Positions 10,252 through 21,458 of a stretch of DNA of 64,000 nucleotides are shown piece after piece; position 1 is the stretch's first letter; the number at the start of each line of letters is the position of its first letter. The position numbers and the translations under genes were made by a program. Below the pieces are notes generated by a model. The model was given only the letters and a program-made list of their open reading frames with translations, was not told where the DNA came from and did no database searches. The DNA is from Basidiobolus meristosporus CBS 931.73 (taxonomy: Eukaryota; Basidiobolomycota; Basidiobolomycetes; Basidiobolales; Basidiobolaceae), in assembly GCA_002104905.1 (NCBI GenBank), contig MCFE01000046.1:1-64000 (forward strand), in the 5' to 3' direction.

Positions 10252-10930
10252 TTTTGACAACCTTTTATGATTTCCACTCTACAATAAAGTGGCACACTCA
10301 GTACAATCCCTCAATTTGCCGCTACAATCAACTTCCAAATTGGTCATGTGTGCTGTGGCATTTAATATCTTTATTCAAATTGGCTTTGTGGTTTCCTCTT
10401 TTACTAGCCACTATATTCCACCTCTTAACACTTTCCCAGTAAAATGGGTTTGCTGGCTAGCGTATTAGCACATTGTCTTCAGCTCCGCCCCAGTCTAGGG
10501 TTCCGGAAAACATATACTTTTAGGCTGGACACGGGTGGAAATTTTCGGCTACGATTTTCTAAAATTTATGCATAACCGGCTTCCACCTCTGGCGCTTAGG
10601 TATTACCTAAATCATATCCACACCACGGAGTCGAACCTGTTCTTTTTGCGCTGCATCTAATCAACAAGGCCAACATCACTGGAAACCCTAAGCTAGATTA
10701 ATTTGCCCACCCTACATCAAGAATGAATTGAAGTGAACCGTAAGAAGGCCTGAAGCACTCCATGATTGTATAAAGATATACGTTGCCATACAAGATGCTT
10801 TGGTTGGTGATGGTGCTACTTGTCAAGTGCGCTGCGCTCTAAAATCTATCATACAGGGTTGTATTTATACACATACAGTAGTGATAGCTAGAAAGGGGAA
10901 GGGAGGTGAATCCTATGAAAAACTGTTTAT

Positions 10931-12939
10931 TTATACAATTCGAATGGTCCTTGGTCGACCGGGGGTCTCTTCGTATACGAGAGACCTGCCCACATCGTAC
11001 ACAATCCCATCGTTCCTTACAAAGAGTAACGGCAGGGTGATGGCGACCTTCGACTTTTTCTCGGTCGAGGTGACGGCGGAGAACACTTCGTCTAACCGCG
11101 GGAGGTGCGCCACGAACACTGTCTCATGACCTTTCATGACCACCGAGCCCACCGATGGCCAGATGATACGGACATCCAATGGGCCATGATTTCCAAGCCA
11201 GACCTCCAGTGGCTGGTCGTGAGCGTGGAAGTGCCGAACGGTGAGCTCGAGAGTATTGGTGTGAGGCTTGTAGATAGGGGCGCTGCTGAGCGAGGGGAAC
11301 GGAGTGATTGGCCGGGTGGCTGGGCCTAGAGTCTCGAAATAGGTGTACTCGAATTTACCTGGAAACAGAGTCAGTCGAACCGGCGCATGAATCAACAACT
11401 ACAAATGGAGTACTTACAAATGCCAACAATGGTCCAACACAAGAAATCCTCTATTTCTTCGCAAACTGCTCCATCTATGTTGGAACTCCTGGTGCCTGGT
11501 TGCTGTGCGACAAGCTTCGCTCGTTTATAAATCAGGAAGGGGTTCTCGTTCGATTCTTGCACGTCACTGGGCCCGGATGCTGACAGGTACATCAGTACGC
11601 CGGATCCAGTATCATCGGGCTTCTGCAAGGCAACCTTTTGCATTTGACTGACTGGCCCTGAGGCATCCGTCTCGATCCTTCCTTTGTCCACTTTGCGGAC
11701 AAACAATGGGTCCGACATGAAGCCAGACTTTGAGTCAGTCAAGACGATCTGAGAACCGTAAGTTATCGGGGTGTTTGCGGATGAGGCGGCAGCCAACCCA
11801 TTGGTGAGTATGGCCCCGTCTTTTCGACGAAACTTTGGGTTCAGCTGAGTGATCGTAAACGCAGTCCAGTCCCAACTCTTGCCGCAGAGCATTCCTGAAG
11901 AAACCCCCATACACTTTGTGCGTGCGGTTTGTGAATTGATCCGGTTGAACAAAGAAACCGTGGAACCGGAGAGGATGCAAGCTGTACCGTGGATCACATG
12001 ATTAGCGCATTGTCTCGACTACACGGTTTACTTAATCCTTACATGAAACGTTCCGCGTTTTCGAGGTTTTCTTGGATGGCTTTGAGATGATTGAGATGGG
12101 CACGGAATCAAACGTGGCGAAGGGTATATTGTTCTTGTTCAGTATCTAGAATTGGAAAAATCATAAGAAGCCGGGTTTTCCGTGGCCAGGGAGAAATGGC
12201 TTACCTTTAGCTTGAGAGTAAACTGTTTAGCTTTTGCAGTCCCGCTGACATGAAGAAACTTGAAGCAGCCAACGTTGTTCTCATCGAAGTTCGATTTTTG
12301 CTCCAAAGGCTCTGACCCTGTCTCACACATAACCGACATACATATCGGAGCTCTATCTTTAGAGATGCTGCTCTCTGCCCCTGTAATGGTAATTACCGGA
12401 GGCGGACATAAAAACCGCTTCTCGCTTCCGTAGGACTTTTGAGCCACCGAAGCGTGGAAGCAAGTGATGGTGGTCATATTTTGTACAATGTTTTGCTTCG
12501 ACTTCAAACTGGCATCCTCTTGTGAAACGAGACCACAGGCAATCTTCTCCGAAATCACTTCTTTGATCTTCTCACAGCGCGTCTGAGACTGATCCACGAA
12601 ATTATCGAAGGTAGGGGAGAGCCTCCGCTTCTGGCTGGAAGCAGTGTTGTGGAGAGTTTCTAAAGAAGAAGCAGAGGCAGCTTCGAGTTTGGGGGGCCTT
12701 AAATGGGCTTCATCTGCTATATGAGAGGAGTTGGAGGTGGGTGAGAGTAAAGAAGCTATGGAAATCACCCCTTTCGATGAACTGGAGTTGACTTGATCTA
12801 GTGGTTTGGAATCCAGAAGATTCGATATAGCCATAGTTGAGGAGCTGGGTTGTGTAGTATAGATATGTGGGGTGAGGGAAGCAGGGTTCCATTTTGGTTG
12901 ACTGAGAGAAGAAACTCCGGTAAGAGTCTTGCGAGTCAT
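10931..12939 (-). CDS. CSL-family (RBP-J/Su(H)/LAG-1) DNA-binding transcription factor
   Basis: Exons: 12939-12205, 12145-12043, 11981-11418 and 11358-10931; introns of 59, 61 and 59 nt with GTAAG donors join in frame to 608 residues. The product should be a nuclear sequence-specific DNA-binding regulator like S. pombe Cbf11/Cbf12. The N-terminal Rel-like domain carries VAQKSYGSEKRFLCPPP (about residues 165-181), the DNA-contact signature of the family. ISKPSKK links it to the beta-trefoil domain, with SGSTVSLFNRINSQT (284-298) and IRKVDK-like FVRKVDK followed by PVSQMQK. The C-terminal Ig/TIG-like domain includes FVRNDGIVY. The first 130 residues are Ser-rich and probably disordered. I chose the ATG at 12939; the frame stays open upstream to 13005 without another ATG, so a 5' exon is possible. 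No Notch partner is expected in fungi. Confidence 0.9.
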
Positions 12940-13060
12940 CTCTCTTTCGCCAGCGTAGGGATGGTGAATTGAAGGCAGCTGAGCTTCCCCAGAAGCAGGC
13001 GCCAATAACTCTCTCAGACTGAGTCGGGGCGGTATTTTGTGGGAGAATGCAAGTGCGCAT

Positions 13061-13974
13061 TGCTGGTCTACTGAACGTGTGTCGTATGCATCGGTTGGAT
13101 GAGAAGATTTCTGTCTCTTAAGTTGGAAGGATCAGGGGAATATTGTGAATGATCCATGACTACTTCCGGAAGAACGATATGTGCTACAGAAGATTAAGAA
13201 AGTGGAGGAAGGATTTCTACCAAAAATGTTTAGAACAAAAATCACCAGTTGAAACGAGCAGTAAATGGAAGAAATGGATTAGCATGAACACTCAGCGTGG
13301 TAAGAAAAGAATAAGACAGAATACAACGGACTTCTCGGTTGGGAGAAAGGGCAAACTAAGAGATCTAGGCGAAGTTATATTTGGTCAATGTGTTGGTGAC
13401 TTGGAGCTCAAGGTTAGGTGAAGTAAACTTCATAGCTCCATCAATATTTTCCAGCCAGAACAAGAGCAAAAAATCCACTAGTTTTTATCATCTAGCACCT
13501 ACAATGGTACATATGTCACCAACTACCCTCGATCTCGCCGGCCAATCACTTCCATATTCAGCATGCTCATCCAATAAAGCCAGGCTCGTAGTAGATGGAT
13601 ATTTGGGGAGCCTAGCACTAGTGAAACAACAGTGCATGCTCATTGATTTGTCAAGTGTTGGTATTCCCTAGCGTGGGAGAGTTACCTGTGAATAACAGGG
13701 CCGGATGTGGGTACCGATACAGATGCGCAAGAGGAAGTGAGAGCCACAGTGGAAGTGTTCATACTCGGAGTATTTATACAATCAGACATGGTAATGAGCA
13801 TTTATTCAATTAGGAGTGGTGTATGTGGACAGGTTGTATGATTACAAGTGATGGATGCGATATTGGAATTGAAGATCAAGAAATTAAGTGGTGAATAGAG
13901 CGAATGCTTGGATTTACTATGTGTAGTTGGCCTAGAACAACATCACCATCAATGTACAGCATTCGTTTCATCGA
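13061..13974. other. Intergenic, no supported gene
   Basis: This is the spacer between the 5' end of the CSL gene and the 3' end of the Ca2+-ATPase gene. Short open frames exist on the plus strand (a Lys/Arg-rich one at 13149-13421), but none has a recognisable domain. The CSL promoter should lie in the part near 13000-13300. Confidence 0.6.
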
Positions 13975-16900
13975 TTACAGACGCACCTCCGCTGGTGCCT
14001 GGGCTTTGGCTTGGCTCTCATCCAGATAGCGGAAAAAGGTGGATTCGTTCATATCGGCGGGGATAGAGTTGTCGGTGGCATTTCCTCCTCCAACAACGGT
14101 GGCAACTAAACTGGGGAATACCGCAGCAGCAGACACCTGGTCACCAACAGCGTGGCTTGGCTTGGCTCCGGTCAGCTCATCGCGGACATGCTTGGATGGA
14201 GAATCCCAGCCAGGTTCAGGGCTTTCGAGGTCTCGCTCCGAGGAGAAGCCAAAGAGAGAATCGGGGATCAGGCGAATCAGCACCCCCATGGGAATGGAGA
14301 GCATACCAATTACAACGGAGATGACCCAGTAGAGCCAGCCGATGCGGTAGGTGCTGAATGCGGAGCCGCCAAAGTTCACGATCAGTGTTTGGCCGAGGAC
14401 CATCAAGAAGAAGATGAAAATGAAGTAGTTATTTTTGTGGATGTTGTGGAAGATGTTCAACTTGTTATCCAGTCGTCGGCAATTGACCTCGTTGAAAATC
14501 TGCATGAATACGAAGGTATTGAAGATGAGAGTGTTGAGCTCCCTCTTTTGAGTGATGTCCTTGGTGCTGATGCCAAAGATGGACGGTCCGGCGTAGAGCA
14601 ATATGAACGACACAGCCACTTGGAAGATTGCTTGACCAATGATCATTTTCCACATGGTGAAGGTGATCAATGAGGCGGTGCGTGGGGTGGGTGCTCTGTC
14701 CAAAAGCTCGGGAGAGGGAGGGTCAGTGGCAAGGGCCAGGGCGGCGAGTGTATCCATAATCAGATTCACCCAGAGAAGCTGCACCGCAGTAAGCACCGAG
14801 GCTTGGTTCTCGTCAGAGACTGCACTTACAAACGCCAGCACAACGGCAGTAACATTCACAGTAAGTTGGAACTGCAGGAATTTCTTGACTGCGTCGTTCA
14901 CACTTCTTCCCCAGCTCACAGCCTTGACAATGGACGAGAAGTTGTCATCCATCAGAATGATCGATGATGCCTCCTTTGCAACCTCCGTTCCGGCAATACC
15001 CATACTAAAACCAATATCTGCCAGCTTCAGAGCAGGGCCATCGTTGGTTCCATCTCCCGTGACCGCAACAACATCGCCTAACTCTTGAAGCTTGCCAACA
15101 AGGATTTTCTTGTCTTCGGGGCTACTGCGCGCAAGGACTTGAAGACGAGGCAGAATGGCCATCATTTGCTGATGGGAGAGTTTTCTGAAGCGAGGCCCCT
15201 CCATTACAAGCCCGTTCTGGTTGTAAATTCCACACTTGGTTGCGATCGATTTTGCGGTTAGAACATTATCTCCAGTGACCATGCGAACAGTGATCCCGGC
15301 CTTCTGGCAGGCTTCCACCGCCTCGGGCACACCAGGTCTTAGTGGATCCTCGATTCCGATCACTCCGATCCATGTCATGTCTTGTTCGAGGGCGCTATCA
15401 TCGACGCCGTCAATGACAGAGTCGAAGTCCTTATAGGCGAGGCCGATGGTTCTCAGCGAGTTGGAGGCATACAGCATGATCGTGTCAGTAATTCCTGCCT
15501 GCAAATCCTTGGTTAGGGCCTGGATTGTGAGGCGGTCTTGGGATTCTTGGAGGTCGATCAGAGAAGCACACCGGTCGAGGATGATTTCGGAAGCGCCCTT
15601 AACGTAGAGGCGATAGAACTCTCGGTCGTCTGCATTGATGCGGACCAATGTAGCCATACTCTTCTTGGCGCTGCTGAAAGGCCACTGCTGAACGACAGCA
15701 TAGCGATCGCGGATCTGCTGGTAGCTCACACCATTCATGTTGTGAATCCAGTCGAGCATGGCGGTTTCGGTCTTGGATCCCACGAATGAACGCTTTCCTT
15801 CTGAGTCGATTCCCTCAAAAGCACTAGAATTGATGGCTGCTGATTCATGGATGAGGTTGGTGACTGGGCCCGAGATCTTAGCAGCGATCTCGTTTAGCTC
15901 AAGCCATTGTTCAATAGGAAGGCGGGGCTGATATTCGGTGGAGATGCTTCCATTCTGGACAAAGGACAAGGTGGAACTGATCACTCCTGCAACCACTGTC
16001 ATCCTGTTTTGGGTCAGAGTACCGGTCTTGTCCGAGCAGATGGTAGTAGCGCTGCCCATCGTCTCACAAGCCGACAATACACGCACCAAATTGTTGTCTT
16101 TCAGCATCTTCGTGGTGGCAAAAGCAAGGGCAAGCGTGACGGCGAGTGGCAGCCCTTCAGGGACTGCAACCACTACAATGGTGATTGTTGTAATGAAAAT
16201 CCCAACCAACCTATTAACAATCGTGGTGGCAGCTGGAACTCCGTCCTTGAATGGAATAAGATATCGAAGCAAGAGCACAATGAGCATAAGCAAGGCGGCA
16301 GCACCACCAAGCTTCGCAATCAACTCCGCCAGATTATTAAGCTTCAGCTGCAGTGGGGTCTCAGCGGACTCCGAACGAAGGCTCATCATGGTGCGGCCGT
16401 TAAAGCTATTCACTCCAACCGCCACGACCACACAAGTTCCGACTCCTTCCAGCACCTTTGAGCCACTGATGAGGAATGGGTCAGGCAGGTGTTTTGAGGT
16501 AGATACTTCGATTTCTTTAACGCAGTCGTCGATGGAAAGCTTTCGCAGGGCGTCCGATTCACCGGTCACTGCACTCTCGTCACACTTGAGGTTGTATCCA
16601 GAAATAAAGATAGCGTCGCCGGCAACAACATCTCCAGGCTCCACATGAAGAATATCGCCCACCAGGAGATCATGGATGGAAATGAGTCGAGTGGATCCAT
16701 TTCTGGTGACTTTAACCTCGCGGTCCTCCTTCTTCCTGTTGAGGTTTCTGAACTGCTTCTCCTTCTGGAGATCGTTGATGCTTCCGACAAGAACGACAAT
16801 AAGGATAGCAACAATGATGGCAAAGCCCTCTACCCAATGGACGTCTGCCTCTTCGTGGTCGGTGATATCCTCGTATATTCCAAGAGCAAGAGATACAAGG

Positions 16901-17289
16901 GCAGCAATAGTCAGGAGGATCAACATTTTGTCCTGAAACGCCATCCACATCAACTGGAAGATGTTTTTGGCCTTGGTCTCGGGTAGGGTGTTGGTACCGA
17001 AGACCTGGCGGCGTTGGTCGAGGTTGGCCGCACTGGCAGCGAGCTCTGGCTTGGACACAGAGATACTGCTGTGGCTTTTCTCGAGGAGCGTATCCTCGAC
17101 CGTAAGCCCCTGTTCTGCGCTGGTCTGGAGGCCGCTGAGAATGCCAGCGATACCGTTGTGTTGCTGTAGGCTTTTCAAATCTTTGTTATCCACCCATTCC
17201 ATAATTTGTGGGGGGTAGAACGAAAAGGAGGACTCTGTGTAGTCCCCCATTTCCAGCTCTATACCCTCTTTATCGCTAAGCTCCACCAT
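13975..17289 (-). CDS. PMC1: P-type Ca2+-transporting ATPase, PMC1/PMCA type
   Basis: The single-exon 1,104-residue protein is a P2B-type ATPase that pumps Ca2+ out of the cytosol, in fungi usually into the vacuole. Visible landmarks: membrane pair 1-2 around residues 120-175; actuator loop TGES (242-245); calcium-site PEGLP in helix M4 (377-381); phosphorylation site CSDKTGTLTQNR with Asp420; nucleotide-binding KGASEIIL; hinge TGDGTNDGPALKLAD; then six C-terminal membrane segments. The short N-terminus before M1 and the lack of a long C-terminal calmodulin-type tail fit fungal Pmc1 rather than animal PMCA. The start MVELSDKEG at 17289 gives the usual length. It may instead be a plasma-membrane paralogue; family membership is secure, compartment is inferred. 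Confidence 0.95.
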   Translation of the reverse strand: MVELSDKEGIELEMGDYTESSFSFYPPQIMEWVDNKDLKSLQQHNGIAGILSGLQTSAEQGLTVEDTLLEKSHSSISVSKPELAASAANLDQRRQVFGTNTLPETKAKNIFQLMWMAFQDKMLILLTIAALVSLALGIYEDITDHEEADVHWVEGFAIIVAILIVVLVGSINDLQKEKQFRNLNRKKEDREVKVTRNGSTRLISIHDLLVGDILHVEPGDVVAGDAIFISGYNLKCDESAVTGESDALRKLSIDDCVKEIEVSTSKHLPDPFLISGSKVLEGVGTCVVVAVGVNSFNGRTMMSLRSESAETPLQLKLNNLAELIAKLGGAAALLMLIVLLLRYLIPFKDGVPAATTIVNRLVGIFITTITIVVVAVPEGLPLAVTLALAFATTKMLKDNNLVRVLSACETMGSATTICSDKTGTLTQNRMTVVAGVISSTLSFVQNGSISTEYQPRLPIEQWLELNEIAAKISGPVTNLIHESAAINSSAFEGIDSEGKRSFVGSKTETAMLDWIHNMNGVSYQQIRDRYAVVQQWPFSSAKKSMATLVRINADDREFYRLYVKGASEIILDRCASLIDLQESQDRLTIQALTKDLQAGITDTIMLYASNSLRTIGLAYKDFDSVIDGVDDSALEQDMTWIGVIGIEDPLRPGVPEAVEACQKAGITVRMVTGDNVLTAKSIATKCGIYNQNGLVMEGPRFRKLSHQQMMAILPRLQVLARSSPEDKKILVGKLQELGDVVAVTGDGTNDGPALKLADIGFSMGIAGTEVAKEASSIILMDDNFSSIVKAVSWGRSVNDAVKKFLQFQLTVNVTAVVLAFVSAVSDENQASVLTAVQLLWVNLIMDTLAALALATDPPSPELLDRAPTPRTASLITFTMWKMIIGQAIFQVAVSFILLYAGPSIFGISTKDITQKRELNTLIFNTFVFMQIFNEVNCRRLDNKLNIFHNIHKNNYFIFIFFLMVLGQTLIVNFGGSAFSTYRIGWLYWVISVVIGMLSIPMGVLIRLIPDSLFGFSSERDLESPEPGWDSPSKHVRDELTGAKPSHAVGDQVSAAAVFPSLVATVVGGGNATDNSIPADMNESTFFRYLDESQAKAQAPAEVRL

Positions 17290-18946
17290 TAGTGGGAGTA
17301 GTAGGTATAATTAAGCGAGAGAACAAAGGCAGGGGAGAGGGGAGAGATGAGAGATTAAGGAAATTACTAAAATCTGAGAAGAGAGAATGTAAACTGACTT
17401 GTAGGATTATTTGGACGGGTGGCCCAATATAAAGAAAATCCAAGCCTCACGTGTCAGGATTTCGCCAAGGTTAGTCCACTCACCCTCAAGGTGATCCATC
17501 CAACTACGGCAAATAATAAGCTTAAGGGGGATCCACTTATAGGACTCACTATCACTCAGCTTGTTGAATGGACTTCGATCTAAATTATTAGCACAACCGG
17601 TGAATGCAGATTCCCAGTTCATCACTTGTGAATAAGGTTTGACAAGATACGTCGCCGCCCATTAGCGATGCCTCAATATGGAAATGATCGATAATTGACC
17701 ATCAAAAGCGCGATAATAATAATTTCAGGAGTGCCAGGCAGATAAGGCATCAATGACCAGAGTGAATATGCAGCCCAATTCTACCATGGTAAATAAGCGT
17801 ATTCTGATTCAATTCAGCTAGTAAATAAACCGATCCAAGGTGCAATTAATCAATGGATGGCCTTGGTTGTTGCTCACCTGGCGACGTGTTAAACCAATTC
17901 CTTGGAACATTCGAAATGTCTGATTCCCGCACACACGTCAGATTCAGCCAATCCATGGAGGCAGCAGGGGCTTGGATGGTGTTGTCGCTGCCAAGGTAAA
18001 TAGAGTTCTCTTGGGTAACTATCCGTTCTTGTGGGGGATTGATTCAGTGTAACGAACACGCGAACTATAGAATGTCTCTAGGTGTTAGACACACCAAGAA
18101 TACTTCTTCCGTCGATCATTCCATGCTCAGGGTAAAGAGTGCTGCTCCCTCCCCCTCTCACCCTGCTAGCCATTGATGCCTTCACCCACGCCAGATCTCT
18201 TGACAATTAAAGCTATCGAGAACCCCCAGGCCCCCCAAATGAAATTCGCTAATTATGGAATCATCGAACTTCCATTTGTGTCAGCGGTGCCAATAATGTA
18301 GTATAAATAACCAATCTAATCCGAAACGGCTCGGGTACATACCAAAGGAATAAGCGTTTCTGTGTCACGCAATCGCCATATTGAGGAAAGTGATTTATTA
18401 CCTGATGAGCACGATGAAACGGTGCTACCGCCAAGGTTTGTGTAAAACAGATCAGTATGTAGTGTGATGAATGGGTACGCGATTGACGAGGTGGAAAGTT
18501 CCGACTGTAGATAAAGCAGCCTTAACCTGTTTGGTGCTCTCGATGAATTTCCATTGGTTATTTAGGCTTAGCGCAGTTCTTCGGCCTTTCTGATTCTCCA
18601 TGGAGCAATCCGATATTCTCCTACATATACATCAGCACAATCTGCATAACTTAGGTGGGAATTTAATCACCTTTTCTGGTCAAATATTTAGCCGGGGATG
18701 GCCGCTTTTCATTTTCCATATCAGCGCCAGATTTGAAATTTATGCCTAGTTGTTGATTAGTTTGAAATCGGATAAGGTAAATAGAAGTCTTAGATGGAAT
18801 GGGCTGGATCCCTTTTCTTCCTTCATTCATTCCCACTCCTACTGGAAGAAAACTTTTCTGGCCCGGTACTCTAGGCTTACTGTGGGGAGAACTTAAAGCG
18901 GACGGCGACCGGGATTGTTTACTGTTTATCTTAGCCATTTCGAAAC
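17290..18946. other. Intergenic, divergent promoter region
   Basis: This 1.65-kb spacer lies between the divergently transcribed Ca2+-ATPase and cytochrome b5 genes and so holds both promoters. I see no tRNA, no transposon piece and no convincing gene. A minus-strand open frame at 18663-18938 starts 9 bp from the b5 start codon but has no recognisable domain and is probably chance. Confidence 0.6.
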
Positions 18947-19340
18947 ATGACCAAGCTTATTACCGCCGCTGAAGTGAGTCTCCACAACAAGGAAGATGAC
19001 TGCTGGTGCATCATCAACGGAAAAGTCTACGACTGCACCAAGTTCTTGGATGATGTAAGTTTTGTCCTCCCCAGGCGCTGGACTCACGTAACCTTAATAA
19101 CGACCCTTCCCTCTTTTCTAGCATCCAGGTGGTGGTGAGGTAATTGTCGAGTGCGCTGGCACTGATGCCACCGAGCCTTTCGATGAAATTGGTCATTCCG
19201 AGGAAGCCGTTAAGATGTTGGAAGATATGTACATTGGCGACTTGGAGAGAGACTTGGCCGCCGAAGCCGAGGCCGCCAAGAAGGCTCAGCAGCCAGGCTT
19301 GCTTCAATCCATCTGGGGTTCCATCTTCGGATCCTCCTAA
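18947..19340 (+). CDS. Cytochrome b5-like haem protein lacking a membrane anchor
   Basis: Two exons (18947-19054 and 19122-19340), split by a 67-nt GTAAGT..CTAG intron in phase 0, encode 108 residues. The domain binds haem b and passes single electrons, typically to desaturases or other ER oxidases. The intron sits directly before the haem-ligand motif HPGGGE (His37); the second ligand is in IGHSEEA. The residues after the domain are an Ala/Glu/Lys-rich helix ending in GLLQSIWGSIFGSS. Ordinary ER cytochromes b5 end in a hydrophobic tail anchor of about 20 residues, which is absent here, and no downstream exon that could supply one is evident. A soluble or peripherally bound form is likely. 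Confidence 0.92.
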
Positions 19341-19590
19341 TTTCCTCTTCATTCATAGAACTATACCTTACCCATGTACTTGACATGTTTGATATGGAAT
19401 CCACTCATCTAGACAGTATATTACTAATGCCTAAACATCGATATTTGCCAATATAAACTCTCGTATCAACTATCTCCACATTTTTATTCATCCGGCCCCG
19501 CATTGAATGGTATATTGGGTACGACATTGGTGTCCCCACACGTGATGCGTAGTCTAGACATACCCCAGCTACTTTGCAGATATGCCCAAT

Positions 19591-21311
19591 TCAACCTGCC
19601 TGCCGACGGAGCAACGCGCGCTCCCGCATCTGCTGCAGTATCTCGATCTGTCTGGCGAGCCTGACTTCTAGCTGACGAGAACGAACTCCCTCTTCTGTCA
19701 GTCTGGCCTTGATCTCGTCCATGATGCTGGTTCTTCGTGCACCGGCTCCCTGGTCAGAGGTGTTTGGGTCTTGCCATTCGGGAGCCATGCTCAGGCTAAA
19801 TGTATCAACCTTGATGTGTGTTGGCGAGGGCCCATCCTCGTGGAGATCGGGGATATCCGGCGGTTGGGGATCCTCAAAATTCAATCCATGTCTAGTAGAG
19901 ATGTGGAATTAATTGGTGGTATATGGGCTAAAAGGGGACCACCCAACAAATACCTCAAGAGTGATCTTTCCAAGATCCTGGCGAGATCCCCGTCGACGAC
20001 GGTGTTCCGTTCCCTCAAGAGCACCTCGTAGTGTCCGTTCCCGGCCAGATACTCGATGAGTCGTGTGTAGTCTCGCTTTGCCATGTACTTCACCAGATCG
20101 TTGGTGCTGTGGTGTGCAGCACGAATGGTGTCGAGTCCCCTTTGAAGCGTCTCTGCAGTCATGCTGGCAGGCTGAGTAAACACAAAGGTGTTGCTATCTT
20201 CTGTCCATGATGCCTGAGTTTGAAACCTCGAGGACTCCTCGTCTAGAGGCTGCTCAGTTATTGGACTTGAAGGTAGCGACTGGCTCACATATGTATCTGT
20301 GTTGTGTGCGTCCTCGTTAGTAGGCGACTCGGGGTTGCTAGAAGCTGGGTGGGGAGTTTGGTTGGATGAGTACACGTGCCATGGACTATCAAATAGTTCG
20401 GAATTCTTAGTAGTGGTTGTATTGGTGTGTTCTGTAGAGGGTGCGTCCTGTATGATGGTGTGGGTTGATTCTGGAGTGGATAGATCAGTAACAGTTGACT
20501 GCGTGTTTTTTTCGGAATGCAATAGAGTAGCCTCGATGCTGGACTTCGATTCCCCCTTCACTGAGTGCTGAATTGGGGTGAGCTGAACCGGTGTCTGTGG
20601 GTGTGTAAGGGCGGTGGCGGGTTTAGACCCCATTTCACCATGGTCCTCTGTCTCCACCACCACATCACCGTGGTCGTCCTGATTTGAAAGTCGTTGTGTT
20701 AAGTCGATGACCGAGGGTTCGGAAATCGCCTGGTAACGCTGTTTCTGACGCGAGATCATGTTGGACAATAACTTATTTACATTGGATATCCTAGCTTCGA
20801 CCGAGGATCTCCCGTGAGCGTTACCAGCGATCGCGGTTGGGACATACGCCTGCGCACGCTGCTTTCCTTCAGATTTGCGAGAGAGCTGTGATGGTTTAGA
20901 GGGGGGAGGGACGATCTTGACAGAGCCTTTCGGTCGGTTATGAACGGGGTCATGTGGCTTGGAATGTGTTGGGGAGGGCGAAGGAAGTCTGGCTGCCGCT
21001 TGGTTTTTGTTTTGATAGAGGGAAGGGTTGACCCGTTTTTTTAGGGTTGAGCCAGTGGAATGGAAGTTGGTTGCAGTTGTCGGAGTCAATGTCGTGGGGG
21101 TTCGGTTGGATGGAAGGGGGGTCTCGAGGTTTTGAATATCGTACAGCGCGTGGGGATGAGCGGTAAGGGAGGACTCTGGTGGAATGGGCGTTTGGATTGC
21201 CCGGTGGACAGCTCTGCTGGGGGTTGCTCTAAGATAGCGCCAACTACTCTCCAACTGGGAAAGATCTTCTTGAACCATGGCGGTCTTGCGGGTGATGGAG
21301 CGAGGCTTCAT
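19591..21311 (-). CDS. Unrecognised, largely disordered protein with C-terminal coiled coil
   Basis: Two exons (21311-19954 and 19891-19591), joined across a 62-nt intron (GTATTT..CTAG) in phase 2, encode 552 residues. I do not recognise the family. Residues 1-370 are rich in Ser, Thr, Pro, His and Gln with basic patches and SP/TP sites, so probably disordered and phosphorylated. About 385-455 look helical (TMTAETLQRG-like region, MAKRDYTRLIEYLAG). The last 45 residues (DEIKARLTEEG to RALLRRQ) form a charged heptad-like coiled coil. There is no signal peptide or membrane segment. The gene is 147 bp downstream of the TrpRS gene on the same strand. The ATG at 21311 is the first in frame. A structural or scaffold role is possible but unsupported. 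Confidence 0.75.
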
Positions 21312-21458
21312 GAGAATCGGTCAGCTCCCGTCGTTCACGCACACAACAGTCATGTAAACAAGCAAGAAAATAGTGGTGGATCAAGGAATCGGATCTTCTC
21401 AGTGGAAATTTATTCAAATAGATTGCTATACATAGGAATACGATCAGGGAGAATCGAA

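Larger units (their letters stand above)
9004..10861 (+). repeat. Direct duplication, copy 2 (Ile-Asp-Arg-Gly tRNA block)
   Basis: Second copy of 4677-6534. Its left flank is the natural upstream sequence of the tRNA-Ile gene (CTCTCGAAA, 8995-9003). Its right flank runs into the 3' end of the CSL gene instead of tRNA-Thr. The long spacer 10252-10861 holds no gene that I recognise. Confidence 0.93.

Noticed and set aside
4677-10861. Centromere flank
   Set aside because: tRNA clusters flank fission-yeast centromeres, but the adjoining gene space is ordinary and there is no other evidence for a centromere.
13149-13671. Two plus-strand open frames between CSL and the Ca2+-ATPase
   Set aside because: Short, overlapping, Lys/Arg- or Ser-rich and without similarity to any family I know; most likely chance.
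14039-16986. Plus-strand frames opposite the Ca2+-ATPase gene
   Set aside because: Shadow frames of a highly conserved coding region with no recognisable product.
18663-18938. Minus-strand 91-codon frame divergent from cytochrome b5
   Set aside because: Low-complexity, ends 9 bp from the b5 start, no domain; probably promoter sequence.
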